Source: Sungkyunkwania multivorans | GTDB taxonomy: Bacteria; Bacteroidota; Bacteroidia; Flavobacteriales; Flavobacteriaceae | Assembly: GCF_042675645.1 (NCBI RefSeq) | Contig: NZ_JBHTJH010000004.1 | Span: 62,001 to 126,000, forward strand | Length of the DNA stretch: 64,000 bases | Reading direction: 5' to 3' | Shown: positions 44,007 through 53,624 of the stretch, piece after piece | Layout: every line of letters starts with the position of its first letter | Position numbering within the stretch: the stretch's first letter is position 1 | The notes under the pieces: generated by a model | The model's database searches: none | What the model saw: the letters and a program-made list of their open reading frames with translations, nothing else | Told to the model about the DNA's origin: nothing | Position numbers and translations under genes: made by a program

Positions 44007-44951
44007 TCAATCCCATTGTTTTTGTGTGGTGCTTAATCCCTGATATAGGAATAACACGGTCGCATTCACAGTAAGCGGCAAAGTGTTGGCGTTTTCATTG
44101 GCATATCGATAAGGACCTCCAGTCGTATTCCACGAGATGCCGCCAGCTGAATAGATGGCAAGATAACCAGTATCTGTGGTGGGGGTATCACTTCCTTTTA
44201 ATACAAAATGATTGATGCCTCCAGAATGGGTTGGCAAGCTGCCGCCAAGGTCCGTATACCCATCTGCAATATCGGTGCTGGATTGTTTTATCTGTGTGCC
44301 ATCGATATCAGTAGTACTATTTACACGATATTTAATGGCGAATACATAACTAGCATTGGGAATATTAACGCCATCATCATTCGCCCAAGTATAGCCAAGC
44401 GAGGTATTTCTTACACTGCTAGTTGTAGAATTGTAGTCGGCATCTGTAGTAGCACATTTGGATACCTCGTTCAGGCTGTTGGCCAAAGCGTCATACTCCT
44501 CTTGGGTGACTGCGATCCACTCTCCTGGGGTTGCATTTACATAAGAAGCTCTAGAAGCTGTTAGAAAGAAGGCGATATCGTCGATATTTCTTAGATCGAT
44601 CTGTACGCTAGCGGTTGCGGTTTCTGAGGCATTGGCGACAGAAATATTGGCCTCAACCGTTGTAGTGCTTTCGAAATCAAATCTTGATGCATCAGCCACA
44701 GTCAGTTCTCCGCTGTCAGTGTCAATAGCCAGCGCCCCAGTGGGCGTCTGTGATGTGATGGTAAATACTAAACTTCCTGAGAGGTTGGTGCCGATCGTAC
44801 CTAGAACGGTTCCGTTGGTTGGATTCTCATCGATGGTGATATTTAAGTCGGAAGCCGAAGGGCCTACGGGTCCTTCATCTTTGCTACATGACGAAAGAAT
44901 GAAGATCGAGGTCAACAATAAAATTCCAGTGATTCTTTTTAGCGTTTTCAT
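44007..44951 (-). CDS. Cadherin-like domain lipoprotein
   Basis: 314 aa. Lipobox signal MKTLKRITGILLLTSIFILSSC. A cadherin-like repeat (about 35-115): ITIDENPTNGTVLGTIG, GALAIDTDSGELTVADASRFDFE, ASVQIDLRNIDD. The rest (116-314), with a VAVTQEEYDALANSL-like stretch and Gly/Asn-rich strands, is unrecognised. Probably a surface-exposed outer-membrane lipoprotein. A 14-nt element shared with the TPR regulator gene lies 95 bp upstream. Confidence 0.8.
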   Translation of the reverse strand: MKTLKRITGILLLTSIFILSSCSKDEGPVGPSASDLNITIDENPTNGTVLGTIGTNLSGSLVFTITSQTPTGALAIDTDSGELTVADASRFDFESTTTVEANISVANASETATASVQIDLRNIDDIAFFLTASRASYVNATPGEWIAVTQEEYDALANSLNEVSKCATTDADYNSTTSSVRNTSLGYTWANDDGVNIPNASYVFAIKYRVNSTTDIDGTQIKQSSTDIADGYTDLGGSLPTHSGGINHFVLKGSDTPTTDTGYLAIYSAGGISWNTTGGPYRYANENANTLPLTVNATVLFLYQGLSTTQKQWD

Positions 44952-45045
44952 TTGTTATGGTTTTGTGGTTTATACTATGTGTGGTTTTGCGCGACTTGCC
45001 CTTAAAAGGTCTGCAGCCCTTAGGCGAGCAAGCCTCCACAAAACG

Positions 45046-45059
45046 GTTGGTCAACTAAA
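45046..45059. promoter_or_regulatory. Shared 14-mer upstream of the cadherin-like gene
   Basis: GTTGGTCAACTAAA, containing the inverted repeat GTTG-GT-CAAC. The identical 14-mer lies 15 bp upstream of the neighbouring TPR-HTH regulator (47054-47067). Confidence 0.4.
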
Positions 45060-45176
45060 TGACGAGACAAACATAAAACCCTGAAAATGAGAAATAAAAA
45101 AAGGAATGTGGACAAACAGTGGACGCCTTTTCGAGAAACAAGGACAAAAGGTGGACATCGCTCTAAAGCCTTGTTT

Positions 45177-47039
45177 TCAAAGGCTTAGCACAATGTCTTG
45201 AAGAGATTCATCAGTGGTGATATTCAGTTTTTTTCGAAGACGATAGCGCGCTTTTTTAATACCTTCTTGCGAAATATTGAGGATATTGGCGATTTCTTTA
45301 GAGGAAAGATTCATCTTTAACAAGGCCATCAAACGCAATTCATTTGAGGTGATACCGGGGAAATTCTTTTTAGCATTCGAACTAAAATCTTTGTGGACCT
45401 GCTCAAAATATCGAGCGAAATTCTCCCAGTTGTTATCGTCTTTAAGATCAAAATTGATGGTTCGTATCAATTGATGATAGCCACTTTCACCAATGGAAGA
45501 TGCCTTGAGCGCTTCCGCTTGCTGCTTTAGCCCTTCGAGCACCTCGTTCTTCTTCGCCAAATGTAAGGCATGGGTGGTCAATTCCTTTCGTTTGAAGGCA
45601 AGTTCGCTATCTACCTTTTCCTTTTCCAGCTGATTGCGTTTTAGTTTTTGACGAAGACCGTATAAAAGAGACCCCGACAGCAATAACAATCCAGCGATGA
45701 GTATAATGAGTAAGATTCGTTCGCTCTTGGCCGCGCGTTGCTTTTGTTCCAATAACTCGATCTCTTTGTTCTTCAGTGCTAATTCTTGTTCTTTCTTGTC
45801 GGTCTCATAGATAGTTCGAAGCTCTTGGACTCGGTTTTGCTGTTCCTGACTATTGATAGAATCGTTGAGCACATGATGCTTTTTATAGAGATTCAAAGCT
45901 TCGTCACTCCTGCCTTGATGCTCTGCAATCGAGGCCAATGTCAAAGTAACTTCTGATTCCTGTTCGATATTCGCTATTTCTTTTGCTAGGTTCAATGCAA
46001 TATTGGCGTGTTTTTTAGCCAGACCTAGTTGGTTCAGGGCATTGTGGGTCTTAGCCAAATAGTTGTGAGCTCTGATCTTCTCTTTGGTATACCCTTCCTC
46101 TGACTGATTTGCGATAGCCTTGGTCAATAATTCGTAGGATTTCGGGTATTCTTTCATTTTATAATAGGTCATCCCCATCATTGTTTGGGTGTGCGCCAAG
46201 CCCTTTTTATTGGATAGTGCCTTACGATAGTTAAGGGACCTCTCTAAATTGGATAAGGCCTCTTGATAGCGTTTCAATTGGATAAGACAAAATCCTTTGT
46301 CATGTAACATGCTGCTCAATACATATTTATCGCCATCTCTTTCTACGGCAGGAATGGATTTTTCGATATACTCCAACGCCTTCTCGTAGTCTTTCTGTCT
46401 TATTAGAATGGAGCTCATGCGATAATAGCCTCGCTCGATACCTTTTTGAAAATTAAGACGATCATATAATCGGATAGCTTCGAAAAGATGCTCTGCCGCC
46501 CGCTGCCGATGTCCCATTCTACTATAGACAAAGCCGATATTCTCGATGGACTTTGTATAGGCGATAGAATCTCCTAAGGATAGAAAGATGGCACCTGCAT
46601 CTTTATACGTTTGTATGGCATCATAATAGTTGTCTTGTAAGCTTTGGATCACTCCGATCTGATTCAGGGCCGAAGCCTGCCCCCAAGCATGTTGGAGCTC
46701 TAAATTGATCTCATAGGCTTTCTCGAAACTGATCCTCGCAGAATCCAATTCCTTTTGATAGTAATAGACGATTCCCAAACAATTATAGGCACCAGCCACG
46801 CCTCGTGGACGATCGGTCTCTTCTGCCAACGCCATAGCTTTCCTAATGTACGATTTGGCTACCGTTGGGTCTGAAGGGCCGTATTGTATTCCTAGATCGT
46901 TATAAGCCTTGATCTTGGTAGTATCTTGGGTCTGTTCACTTCTTACCAGTGTCAATAGGCTGTCTACAATTTTATCGTTTTGCCCTTTTAGGAATAAAGA
47001 AATTAAAAGGAATATGAATGTGAGGGTACCTTTTTTCAC
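45177..47039 (-). CDS. TPR transmembrane regulator with C-terminal helix-turn-helix
   Basis: 620 aa from GTG 47039 (VKKGTLTFIFLLISLFLKGQ, signal peptide). About nine tetratricopeptide repeats (residues 45-400), a coiled coil with NKEIELLEQKQRAAK, one transmembrane helix ILLIILIAGLLLLSGSLLYGL, a second cytoplasmic coiled coil, and a LuxR/GerE-like HTH at the end (LRLMALLKMNLSSKEIANILNISQEGIKKARYRLRKKL). This is a one-component membrane-bound transcription factor sensing periplasmic signals. The start 35 codons further up is weaker. It is divergent from the GH65 gene. Confidence 0.88.
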   Translation of the reverse strand: MKKGTLTFIFLLISLFLKGQNDKIVDSLLTLVRSEQTQDTTKIKAYNDLGIQYGPSDPTVAKSYIRKAMALAEETDRPRGVAGAYNCLGIVYYYQKELDSARISFEKAYEINLELQHAWGQASALNQIGVIQSLQDNYYDAIQTYKDAGAIFLSLGDSIAYTKSIENIGFVYSRMGHRQRAAEHLFEAIRLYDRLNFQKGIERGYYRMSSILIRQKDYEKALEYIEKSIPAVERDGDKYVLSSMLHDKGFCLIQLKRYQEALSNLERSLNYRKALSNKKGLAHTQTMMGMTYYKMKEYPKSYELLTKAIANQSEEGYTKEKIRAHNYLAKTHNALNQLGLAKKHANIALNLAKEIANIEQESEVTLTLASIAEHQGRSDEALNLYKKHHVLNDSINSQEQQNRVQELRTIYETDKKEQELALKNKEIELLEQKQRAAKSERILLIILIAGLLLLSGSLLYGLRQKLKRNQLEKEKVDSELAFKRKELTTHALHLAKKNEVLEGLKQQAEALKASSIGESGYHQLIRTINFDLKDDNNWENFARYFEQVHKDFSSNAKKNFPGITSNELRLMALLKMNLSSKEIANILNISQEGIKKARYRLRKKLNITTDESLQDIVLSL

Positions 47040-47053
47040 CGTTGGAATTAGTT

Positions 47054-47067
47054 GTTGGTCAACTAAA
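47054..47067. promoter_or_regulatory. Shared 14-mer upstream of the TPR-HTH regulator
   Basis: GTTGGTCAACTAAA, identical to 45046-45059, 15 bp before the regulator's GTG. Both copies precede minus-strand genes in the same orientation. Confidence 0.4.
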
Positions 47068-47247
47068 GATACCAAAATTATCGAGATTCCCTCTCGTGAA
47101 AGACGCAGATGCAGAATACCACAGAAATCTCTAGGTTCATTCATTAGTTCTAGCAGAAAGCATAGGTGGTCGAATAGTTCTATGGCATTGCTTAGTTTTT
47201 TATATTTTAGTGAAGGTCAAAGACCAGTATCTCAAAACCGCCATATT

Positions 47248-49278
47248 ATGAAACGAATGTTGACATCTTTGCTGATCCTCACTACCATATTTCTTCAAGC
47301 TCAAAACCTGTCCAAATCTCCCTGGCATATTCAGGCTGCGGATATCGACCCAACAAATTATTATGGGATTACCGTTGCGAATGGTATGGTTGGAATGGTA
47401 TCATCTCCGCAGCCCTTAAAAGTTGATGAAGTCATTCTAAATGGAGTTTATGATTATTACCAACGAGGTCGTGTGAGCAATATTCTAAAGACCTTCAGTC
47501 ATATGAACATGCATTTGGAAGTCGACGGACGAAGGATAGGACCAAAGGATATCTCTGGCTATGCTCAAACATTGGACATGAAAAAAGCCAAGCTCATCAC
47601 TACTTTTGAAGTGGGGAACAATGTTTCGGTGAAACATGAATTGATGTCGTTGCGCAACCTTCCTTACACCGCTATGAGTATCATCGAGATAACCGCAAAG
47701 AGAAATGTCACGGTCATTCCCATCAATTATATCGAGGCACCTAATCATCTTTCTGATGTACGTAATTTGTATTCAGAGATCGATCGCCCACACGTGCTGA
47801 TCCCATTGATGAGTTCAGTGGCGTTCAGTCCCGGCATGAAGAAAGTTGCCGCTTCAACCTCCTTTATATTCCCAGAAAAACATGGACAAGAGCCCAATAT
47901 CATCCATGAGGACTGGGACTATAATATGCATTTGATGAAGTTTAAAAAGCAGCTGAAGGCCGGAGAGACCTATCGATTTGCTCTCGTTGGTTCTACGATC
48001 TCTTCGGTACATAATAATGATCCGCATAATGAGGCAGAACGTCTTACCATCTACGCCAAACTGGAAGGTATACAGCGTTTAGAATCGGGCCATATCAACG
48101 CATGGAATGACCTTTGGCAAAGCGACGTTCAGATAGAAGGAGATATCGAATCGCAACGAGCAGTGCGCTCGGCCTTATATCACCTATATTCCTTTGCAAG
48201 AAAAGGAACAGCCTATTCGCTTTCACCTATGGGTTTGTCTGGTTTAGGGTACAACGGACATGTTTTTTGGGATACCGAACTATGGATGTACCCTCCGCTT
48301 CTTGTTTTACAACCCGAGATCGCAAGATCTTTGCTGGAATATCGCTATGAACGTTTGGGTGCGGCCAAGGAAAATGCCTTTGCACACGGCTATGATGGTG
48401 CCATGTTTCCTTGGGAATCTGCCGAAGATGGTTCGGAAGATACGCCTGTTTGGGCCTTGACGGGCCCCTTTCAACAACACATTTCTGCCACTGTTGGCTG
48501 GGCCTTTTGGAAATATTATGAAGTGACCAATGATAAAGAGTGGCTTGCAACGCGTGGATATCCAGTTCTTAAAGAGGTAGCCGATTTTTGGAGCAGTAGG
48601 GTGGAACGTAAGGGAGCGGGACGCTATGAGATCAATAATGTGATCGGCGCAAATGAGTGGGAAGAGAATATCAATAACAACGCCTTTACCAACGGAATGG
48701 TCAAGACCGTTCTAGAATATGCCTCCTTAGCGGCCGAGCGATTAGGGAAAACTCCAAATCCCGATTGGCGCCATGTAGCGAAGAATATCCCAATTCTAAA
48801 GTTTCCAGACGGTACGACCAAGGAGAACGAAACCTATGATGGGGTGACCATAAAACAGGCGGATGTCAATCTTTTGGCATATCCTTTAAAAGTGGTGACC
48901 AAAGAGGAAGATATCCTAAAAGACTTAAAATATTACGAACCTCGCTTGGCTGTGGACGGTCCGGCAATGGGAGGCGCCATCCTTTCGGTCTTATATGCAC
49001 GTTTGGGAAATGCGAAAAAGTCCTTTGAGATGTTCGTAAAAAGCTACAAACCAAACGAATTACCACCCTTTGGTGTGCTCGCCGAAACTGCAGGTGGCAC
49101 CAATCCGTATTTTGCCACTGGTGCTGGCGGCACATTGCAAGCTGTAATTTTTGGCATAGGAGGCATAGAGATCACCGAGAGTGGCATTATGCAATTGGAC
49201 ACCAAACTTCCAAAAAAATGGAAATCCTTGACGATTACGGGGGTTGGTAAGGAAGAAAAAACCTTCACGAAAAATTAG
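47248..49278 (+). CDS. Glycoside hydrolase family 65-like protein, secreted
   Basis: 676 aa from ATG 47248. Signal peptide MKRMLTSLLILTTIFLQAQ. N-terminal beta-sandwich, linker, then an (alpha/alpha)6 barrel with GHVFWDTELWMYPPLLVLQPEIARSLLEYRY, GAMFPWESAEDGSEDTP and NNNAFTNGMVKTVLEYAS. The usual catalytic GPDEYH of GH65 phosphorylases appears here as GANEWEEN, keeping the Glu. Family members phosphorolyse or hydrolyse alpha-glucosidic bonds; secretion favours a hydrolase. Frame is open further upstream inside the divergent regulator gene, which is not used. Confidence 0.85.
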   Translation: MKRMLTSLLILTTIFLQAQNLSKSPWHIQAADIDPTNYYGITVANGMVGMVSSPQPLKVDEVILNGVYDYYQRGRVSNILKTFSHMNMHLEVDGRRIGPKDISGYAQTLDMKKAKLITTFEVGNNVSVKHELMSLRNLPYTAMSIIEITAKRNVTVIPINYIEAPNHLSDVRNLYSEIDRPHVLIPLMSSVAFSPGMKKVAASTSFIFPEKHGQEPNIIHEDWDYNMHLMKFKKQLKAGETYRFALVGSTISSVHNNDPHNEAERLTIYAKLEGIQRLESGHINAWNDLWQSDVQIEGDIESQRAVRSALYHLYSFARKGTAYSLSPMGLSGLGYNGHVFWDTELWMYPPLLVLQPEIARSLLEYRYERLGAAKENAFAHGYDGAMFPWESAEDGSEDTPVWALTGPFQQHISATVGWAFWKYYEVTNDKEWLATRGYPVLKEVADFWSSRVERKGAGRYEINNVIGANEWEENINNNAFTNGMVKTVLEYASLAAERLGKTPNPDWRHVAKNIPILKFPDGTTKENETYDGVTIKQADVNLLAYPLKVVTKEEDILKDLKYYEPRLAVDGPAMGGAILSVLYARLGNAKKSFEMFVKSYKPNELPPFGVLAETAGGTNPYFATGAGGTLQAVIFGIGGIEITESGIMQLDTKLPKKWKSLTITGVGKEEKTFTKN

Positions 49279-49323
49279 GTTTTTGTTTCATTGCATAATC
49301 TGCGTTTAATGTTATTTTTGCGC

Positions 49324-50859
49324 ATGCAACATGACAACGTACTCATTTTAGATTTTGGTTCGCAATACACCCAGTTGATTGCACGCCGCGTTAGAGAGCT
49401 GAATATCTACAGCGAAATAAAACCCTATAACCATCTCCCTGAAGATCTGGACCAATACAAAGCGGTCATTCTTTCTGGCTCGCCAGTATCCGTTAGAAAT
49501 GAGGATGCCCTGCATCCGGACCTTTCCGGGATCAGAGGAAAAAAGCCATTGTTGGCAGTATGCTATGGAGCGCAATATCTTGCTCATTTCGGTGGTGGTA
49601 ACGTGGCTCCTTCCAATACTAGAGAGTACGGTCGCGCCAACCTGTCCACCATTGCCAATGGAAATGTCCTTTTTCAAGGAATAGATGAAGGTTCTCAAGT
49701 ATGGATGAGCCATAGCGACACCATCAAAGAACTCCCAACAGGTGCCATAAGACTGGCGAGTACGCACGATGTCGAAAATGCTGCGTTCATGATCAAAGGT
49801 GAAGATACCTATGGGATCCAGTTTCATCCAGAAGTGTACCACTCGAAAGATGGCAAGCGGTTATTGGAGAATTTCTTGGTAAGAGTTGCCAAGATCGAAC
49901 AAGATTGGACTCCGGCTCATTTTGTAGAAGAGACCGTTGAAGAATTAAGGGAGAAGATCGCCTCGGAAAAGGTGGTTCTGGGACTAAGCGGAGGCGTGGA
50001 CTCTACCGTTGCTGCGGTACTGTTAAATAAGGCCATCGGCAATCAACTACATTGTATTTTTGTAAATAATGGCCTGCTTAGGAAGAATGAGTTTCAAAAT
50101 GTGTTGAAACAATATGAGGGGATGGGCCTCAATGTGAAAGGTGTAGATGCTTCGGCACGCTTTTTGGAAGCCTTAAAAGGAATTGAAGACCCAGAGAAAA
50201 AACGTAAAGCTATTGGAAATGCCTTTATCGAGGTCTTCGATGATGAGGCACATAAAATTGAAGATGCGAAATGGTTGGCACAGGGCACGATATATCCAGA
50301 TGTGATAGAATCGGTCTCGGCTACTGGCGGTCCTTCGGCCACCATTAAAAGTCATCATAATGTAGGCGGTCTGCCAGATTTTATGAAATTGAAAGTGGTG
50401 GAGCCATTGCGCTCCTTGTTTAAGGACGAAGTTCGTCGGGTTGGGGCCTCTATGGGATTGCACCCCGAACTGTTAGGAAGACATCCTTTTCCTGGACCAG
50501 GACTCGGAATTCGTATCTTGGGTGATATCACTGCCGAAAAAGTGCGTATGCTGCAAGAGGTCGACCATATCTTTGTGCAGGGCCTCAAAGATTGGGGACT
50601 TTACGATAAGGTATGGCAAGCAGGAGCAATGCTCCTGCCAGTTCAATCCGTCGGTGTGATGGGAGATGAACGTACCTATGAAAAATGTGTAGCTTTAAGG
50701 GCTGTAGAAAGTACGGATGGAATGACGGCTGATTGGGTGAATTTGCCATACGAATTCCTTCAAAAAGTGTCCAATGAAATAATAAATAAAGTAAAAGGCG
50801 TTAATAGAGTAGTATATGACATCAGCTCAAAGCCGCCTGCGACCATTGAGTGGGAATAA
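49324..50859 (+). CDS. guaA: GMP synthase, glutamine-hydrolysing
   Basis: 511 aa from ATG 49324. N-terminal class I GATase with nucleophile Cys in LAVCYGAQYLAH and the His/Glu pair in GIQFHPEVYHS; ATP-pyrophosphatase loop VVLGLSGGVDSTVAAVL; C-terminal dimerisation domain ending KPPATIEWE. Converts XMP to GMP. Followed after 12 bp by the LysM/PBP gene. Confidence 0.97.
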   Translation: MQHDNVLILDFGSQYTQLIARRVRELNIYSEIKPYNHLPEDLDQYKAVILSGSPVSVRNEDALHPDLSGIRGKKPLLAVCYGAQYLAHFGGGNVAPSNTREYGRANLSTIANGNVLFQGIDEGSQVWMSHSDTIKELPTGAIRLASTHDVENAAFMIKGEDTYGIQFHPEVYHSKDGKRLLENFLVRVAKIEQDWTPAHFVEETVEELREKIASEKVVLGLSGGVDSTVAAVLLNKAIGNQLHCIFVNNGLLRKNEFQNVLKQYEGMGLNVKGVDASARFLEALKGIEDPEKKRKAIGNAFIEVFDDEAHKIEDAKWLAQGTIYPDVIESVSATGGPSATIKSHHNVGGLPDFMKLKVVEPLRSLFKDEVRRVGASMGLHPELLGRHPFPGPGLGIRILGDITAEKVRMLQEVDHIFVQGLKDWGLYDKVWQAGAMLLPVQSVGVMGDERTYEKCVALRAVESTDGMTADWVNLPYEFLQKVSNEIINKVKGVNRVVYDISSKPPATIEWE

Positions 50860-50871
50860 CCAAATTTTAGA

Positions 50872-53085
50872 ATGAAAAAGATCTTATTTCTGTTAACGAT
50901 GTGTCTGCTGTCCTTTTCTATTCAGGCGCAGACCGATTATAAAAGTCATACCGTAAAGGAAGGGGAGACGCTTATCTCTATTGCGCGTCTCTATAAATTG
51001 ACACCGGCAGATATCTTGGAGCTCAATCCAGACCTTAAAGGGAAAGAGCTTTATCCAGGGGCCTATCTCATTATTCCTATAAACAAGGCCAAGGAGGTAG
51101 AACCGCCCCAAGAAGGAACGCCCGAGATTGAAAGGCCAATAGAAAAACCAATGCCAAAACCGCAGGAGGTGCAAGAACAGGAAAAGGTAGTTGAGCGCTT
51201 CATAAAGCATAAGGTGCGAAGAAAAGAGACGCTCTTTGGTTTGGCGCAGCGCTATGGGATCACTCAAGATGAGATAAAGAGATACAATCCTATTCTATAT
51301 AAAGAACCGCTTAAAAAGCGCATGAAGCTACAAATTCCGCGTTTCAAAGAAGTCGAGGTCATAGAGGAGGTCACGGTGATCGATGGGGATACGCTTGCGA
51401 TCACGGATCTTATGGATTATAGGGTGAAAGCAAAGGAGACCAAATGGAGTATCGCAAATAAAAATGGTATTACCATTGCCGAATTGGAGGCCTTAAATCC
51501 TGATATGGGACCGATATTACAGAAAGATTTTGTGTTGAAACTTCCAAAACCAAAGGATACATTGCCTATAGTTGACACCTTAGCTATTGATACGCCAAAG
51601 TTTATCGAATATATTGTGCCAAAGAAGCAGACCATGTATTCTTTGACGCGAGAGTACAAGATCACCCCTGCCAGATTGCTTGAGCTCAACCCGGAACTAA
51701 AGGATGGTTTAAAAGAGGGCATGGTGCTTCGAATTCCTTCCAAGCCAGCGAGTATTCAAGTTCCAATGCAAGTAAATGCAGAGAATTTCGTGTTCTATCA
51801 TGTGCAGCCGAAAGACGGTTATTTTGCAATTGAACGCAAGACCGGTTTTAACGAGGAGAAGATCAAAGAATTTAATCCAGAACTGAATGAAAAAGGACTA
51901 CATCCAGGGATGGTGCTAAAGATCCCGATCAATAGAGCTCAGGCTTTGGATGTGAAGAATTCCCTCGTCATGGTGCCATTCAATATTTTAGATAGCGTCC
52001 ACGTAGGCAGCAAGACAAAGATCGCCTTTATGATTCCATTTAGGTTGAAGGATATGCGAATGGATTCCATAAAATTGGTCAAGGAAAAACTGTCGGGTTC
52101 CAGAAATCTATATACCGTTTCCTTGGACTTTTATTCTGGAGCTAAAATGGCGATGGAATATGCAAAAACATTGGGTATCTCTGTAGAAGCGCAGGTATTT
52201 GACACAGAAAGTAAGAGATCTACAGTTAACCAGATCTTGTCATCGGCCAATTTTGAAGGAACACAGGCGGTCATAGGGCCTTTGGTACCGGCAAATGTAG
52301 CTTTGGTAGCTAAACAACTGAGAGGACAAAATATCCCTATCATCTCACCCATCTCCAATAAAGAGATCCGGTCTGATGGTAATTTGTTTCTGTCCATGCC
52401 CACAGAATATGAGGTGAGAAGAAAAATGATCGCTTATATACAAGCACACAAAGAAGACAGAAAACTGTTGGTCATTTGTGATAAAGAACACGAGGCGATC
52501 AAAAAGATGCTGAAGGAAAAATTTCCCGAGGCAGAGTTTGTCGATGCTCGTGAAGGAGGATATATAAAACCAGAGGATGTAGAAGAGTTGATCAAGGAGA
52601 AAGAAGAAACATGGGTGATCTTAGAAACGAAGAATTTAGGTTTGATCACCAGTGCCGTCTCTGTTTTGAACTCTCAAAATGCAAATAAAGAGCTCGAAAA
52701 GGAGGTGAAGCTCTTTACTACTTTTAGAGGTGATGCATACGACAATGATAATGTTCCCAATGATTATCTAGCTGGCTTGAATTTTCATTTCCCTTCGGTG
52801 TCTTTTCCCTCGTATAGTGAGCAATTCAAAGGATTTGAGAAAAACTATAAAGAGGCCTATGCCATCTCGCCTAACGAGGATGCATCAAGAGGCTTCGACG
52901 TCACCATGGACGTGCTCCTAAGGTTGGCGTACAAGCAAGACCTTTTTGTTGCTGCCAACTATGTGGGTGAAACCAGATACTTCGAGAATAAATTCAACTA
53001 TCAGAGAAACCCCATAGGTGGATACTATAACAATGCGGTTCATATCGTACAATACGACGGGTTGAATATCAAGGAGGTGAAGTAA
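50872..53085 (+). CDS. LysM-repeat and periplasmic-binding-protein fusion
   Basis: 737 aa. Signal peptide MKKILFLLTMCLLSFSIQAQ. Five LysM domains (about 25-70, 108-157, 182-228, 244-291, 308-357), each of the form YxVKxxET-SIAxxxGIT-ELxxLNP. Then a type 1 periplasmic-binding (Leu/Ile/Val-receptor-like) domain (about 380-737) with FYSGAKMAMEYAKTLG, VIGPLVPANVALVAKQL, IPIISPISNKEI. LysM binds peptidoglycan; the second domain would bind a small ligand. Ends overlapping the DUF922 gene start by one base (TAATG), so the two function together. Confidence 0.9.
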   Translation: MKKILFLLTMCLLSFSIQAQTDYKSHTVKEGETLISIARLYKLTPADILELNPDLKGKELYPGAYLIIPINKAKEVEPPQEGTPEIERPIEKPMPKPQEVQEQEKVVERFIKHKVRRKETLFGLAQRYGITQDEIKRYNPILYKEPLKKRMKLQIPRFKEVEVIEEVTVIDGDTLAITDLMDYRVKAKETKWSIANKNGITIAELEALNPDMGPILQKDFVLKLPKPKDTLPIVDTLAIDTPKFIEYIVPKKQTMYSLTREYKITPARLLELNPELKDGLKEGMVLRIPSKPASIQVPMQVNAENFVFYHVQPKDGYFAIERKTGFNEEKIKEFNPELNEKGLHPGMVLKIPINRAQALDVKNSLVMVPFNILDSVHVGSKTKIAFMIPFRLKDMRMDSIKLVKEKLSGSRNLYTVSLDFYSGAKMAMEYAKTLGISVEAQVFDTESKRSTVNQILSSANFEGTQAVIGPLVPANVALVAKQLRGQNIPIISPISNKEIRSDGNLFLSMPTEYEVRRKMIAYIQAHKEDRKLLVICDKEHEAIKKMLKEKFPEAEFVDAREGGYIKPEDVEELIKEKEETWVILETKNLGLITSAVSVLNSQNANKELEKEVKLFTTFRGDAYDNDNVPNDYLAGLNFHFPSVSFPSYSEQFKGFEKNYKEAYAISPNEDASRGFDVTMDVLLRLAYKQDLFVAANYVGETRYFENKFNYQRNPIGGYYNNAVHIVQYDGLNIKEVK

Positions 53086-53624
53086 TGAAAAAGCTTTTAT
53101 TCATCGCGATTTCTTTTTTTCTGTTGAATTCGTTCTCAATAGAGAAAGATGAGCGTATTGAATGGAGGGAGGACCGAAAGCTCACCTGGGCAGATTTTAA
53201 GGGAGCGCCAGACGAAGACACTCCCTATGCTGCGATCACGGCCTCAGGTCTCTACCATGAGTTTAGCGGGAAGATCAGGGCAGGAAAGGTAACATACAAC
53301 AGCAAGGTGGTCTGCTATTTCCATCCTCAGGATTCTTGGTATAAAAAAGAAATGGCCTCAGAAAATCTCCTTGCACACGAGCAATTGCATTTCGATATCT
53401 CTGAATTACATGCTAGGCAATTGAGAAAGGCCATCCAAGCGTTCAACTTTACCAAGAACATGCAAAGCGAAATGGATGCATTGTACAAAAAGGCAAACTC
53501 AGATATGAAAGCCATGCAAACCCGCTACGATAATGAAGTTGATTTCTCCTTGAACAAAGAACAGCAAAAGGCGTGGCAAATAAAAATACAGAAGGAATTA
53601 CAGAGACTTGTTGCTTACAAATAA
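53085..53624 (+). CDS. DUF922 family putative secreted zinc protease
   Basis: 179 aa. Signal peptide MKKLLFIAISFFLLNSFS; RKLTWADFKGAPDEDTPYAA is the DUF922 opening, and LLAHEQLHFDISELHARQL provides an HExxH-like zinc site (HEQLH). Translationally coupled to the LysM protein. Predicted periplasmic peptidase; substrate unknown. Confidence 0.85.
   Translation: MKKLLFIAISFFLLNSFSIEKDERIEWREDRKLTWADFKGAPDEDTPYAAITASGLYHEFSGKIRAGKVTYNSKVVCYFHPQDSWYKKEMASENLLAHEQLHFDISELHARQLRKAIQAFNFTKNMQSEMDALYKKANSDMKAMQTRYDNEVDFSLNKEQQKAWQIKIQKELQRLVAYK

Noticed and set aside
46909..47247. Long N-terminal extension of the GH65 protein
   Set aside because: It lies inside the divergent TPR regulator gene and lacks similarity; a signal peptide starts at 47248.
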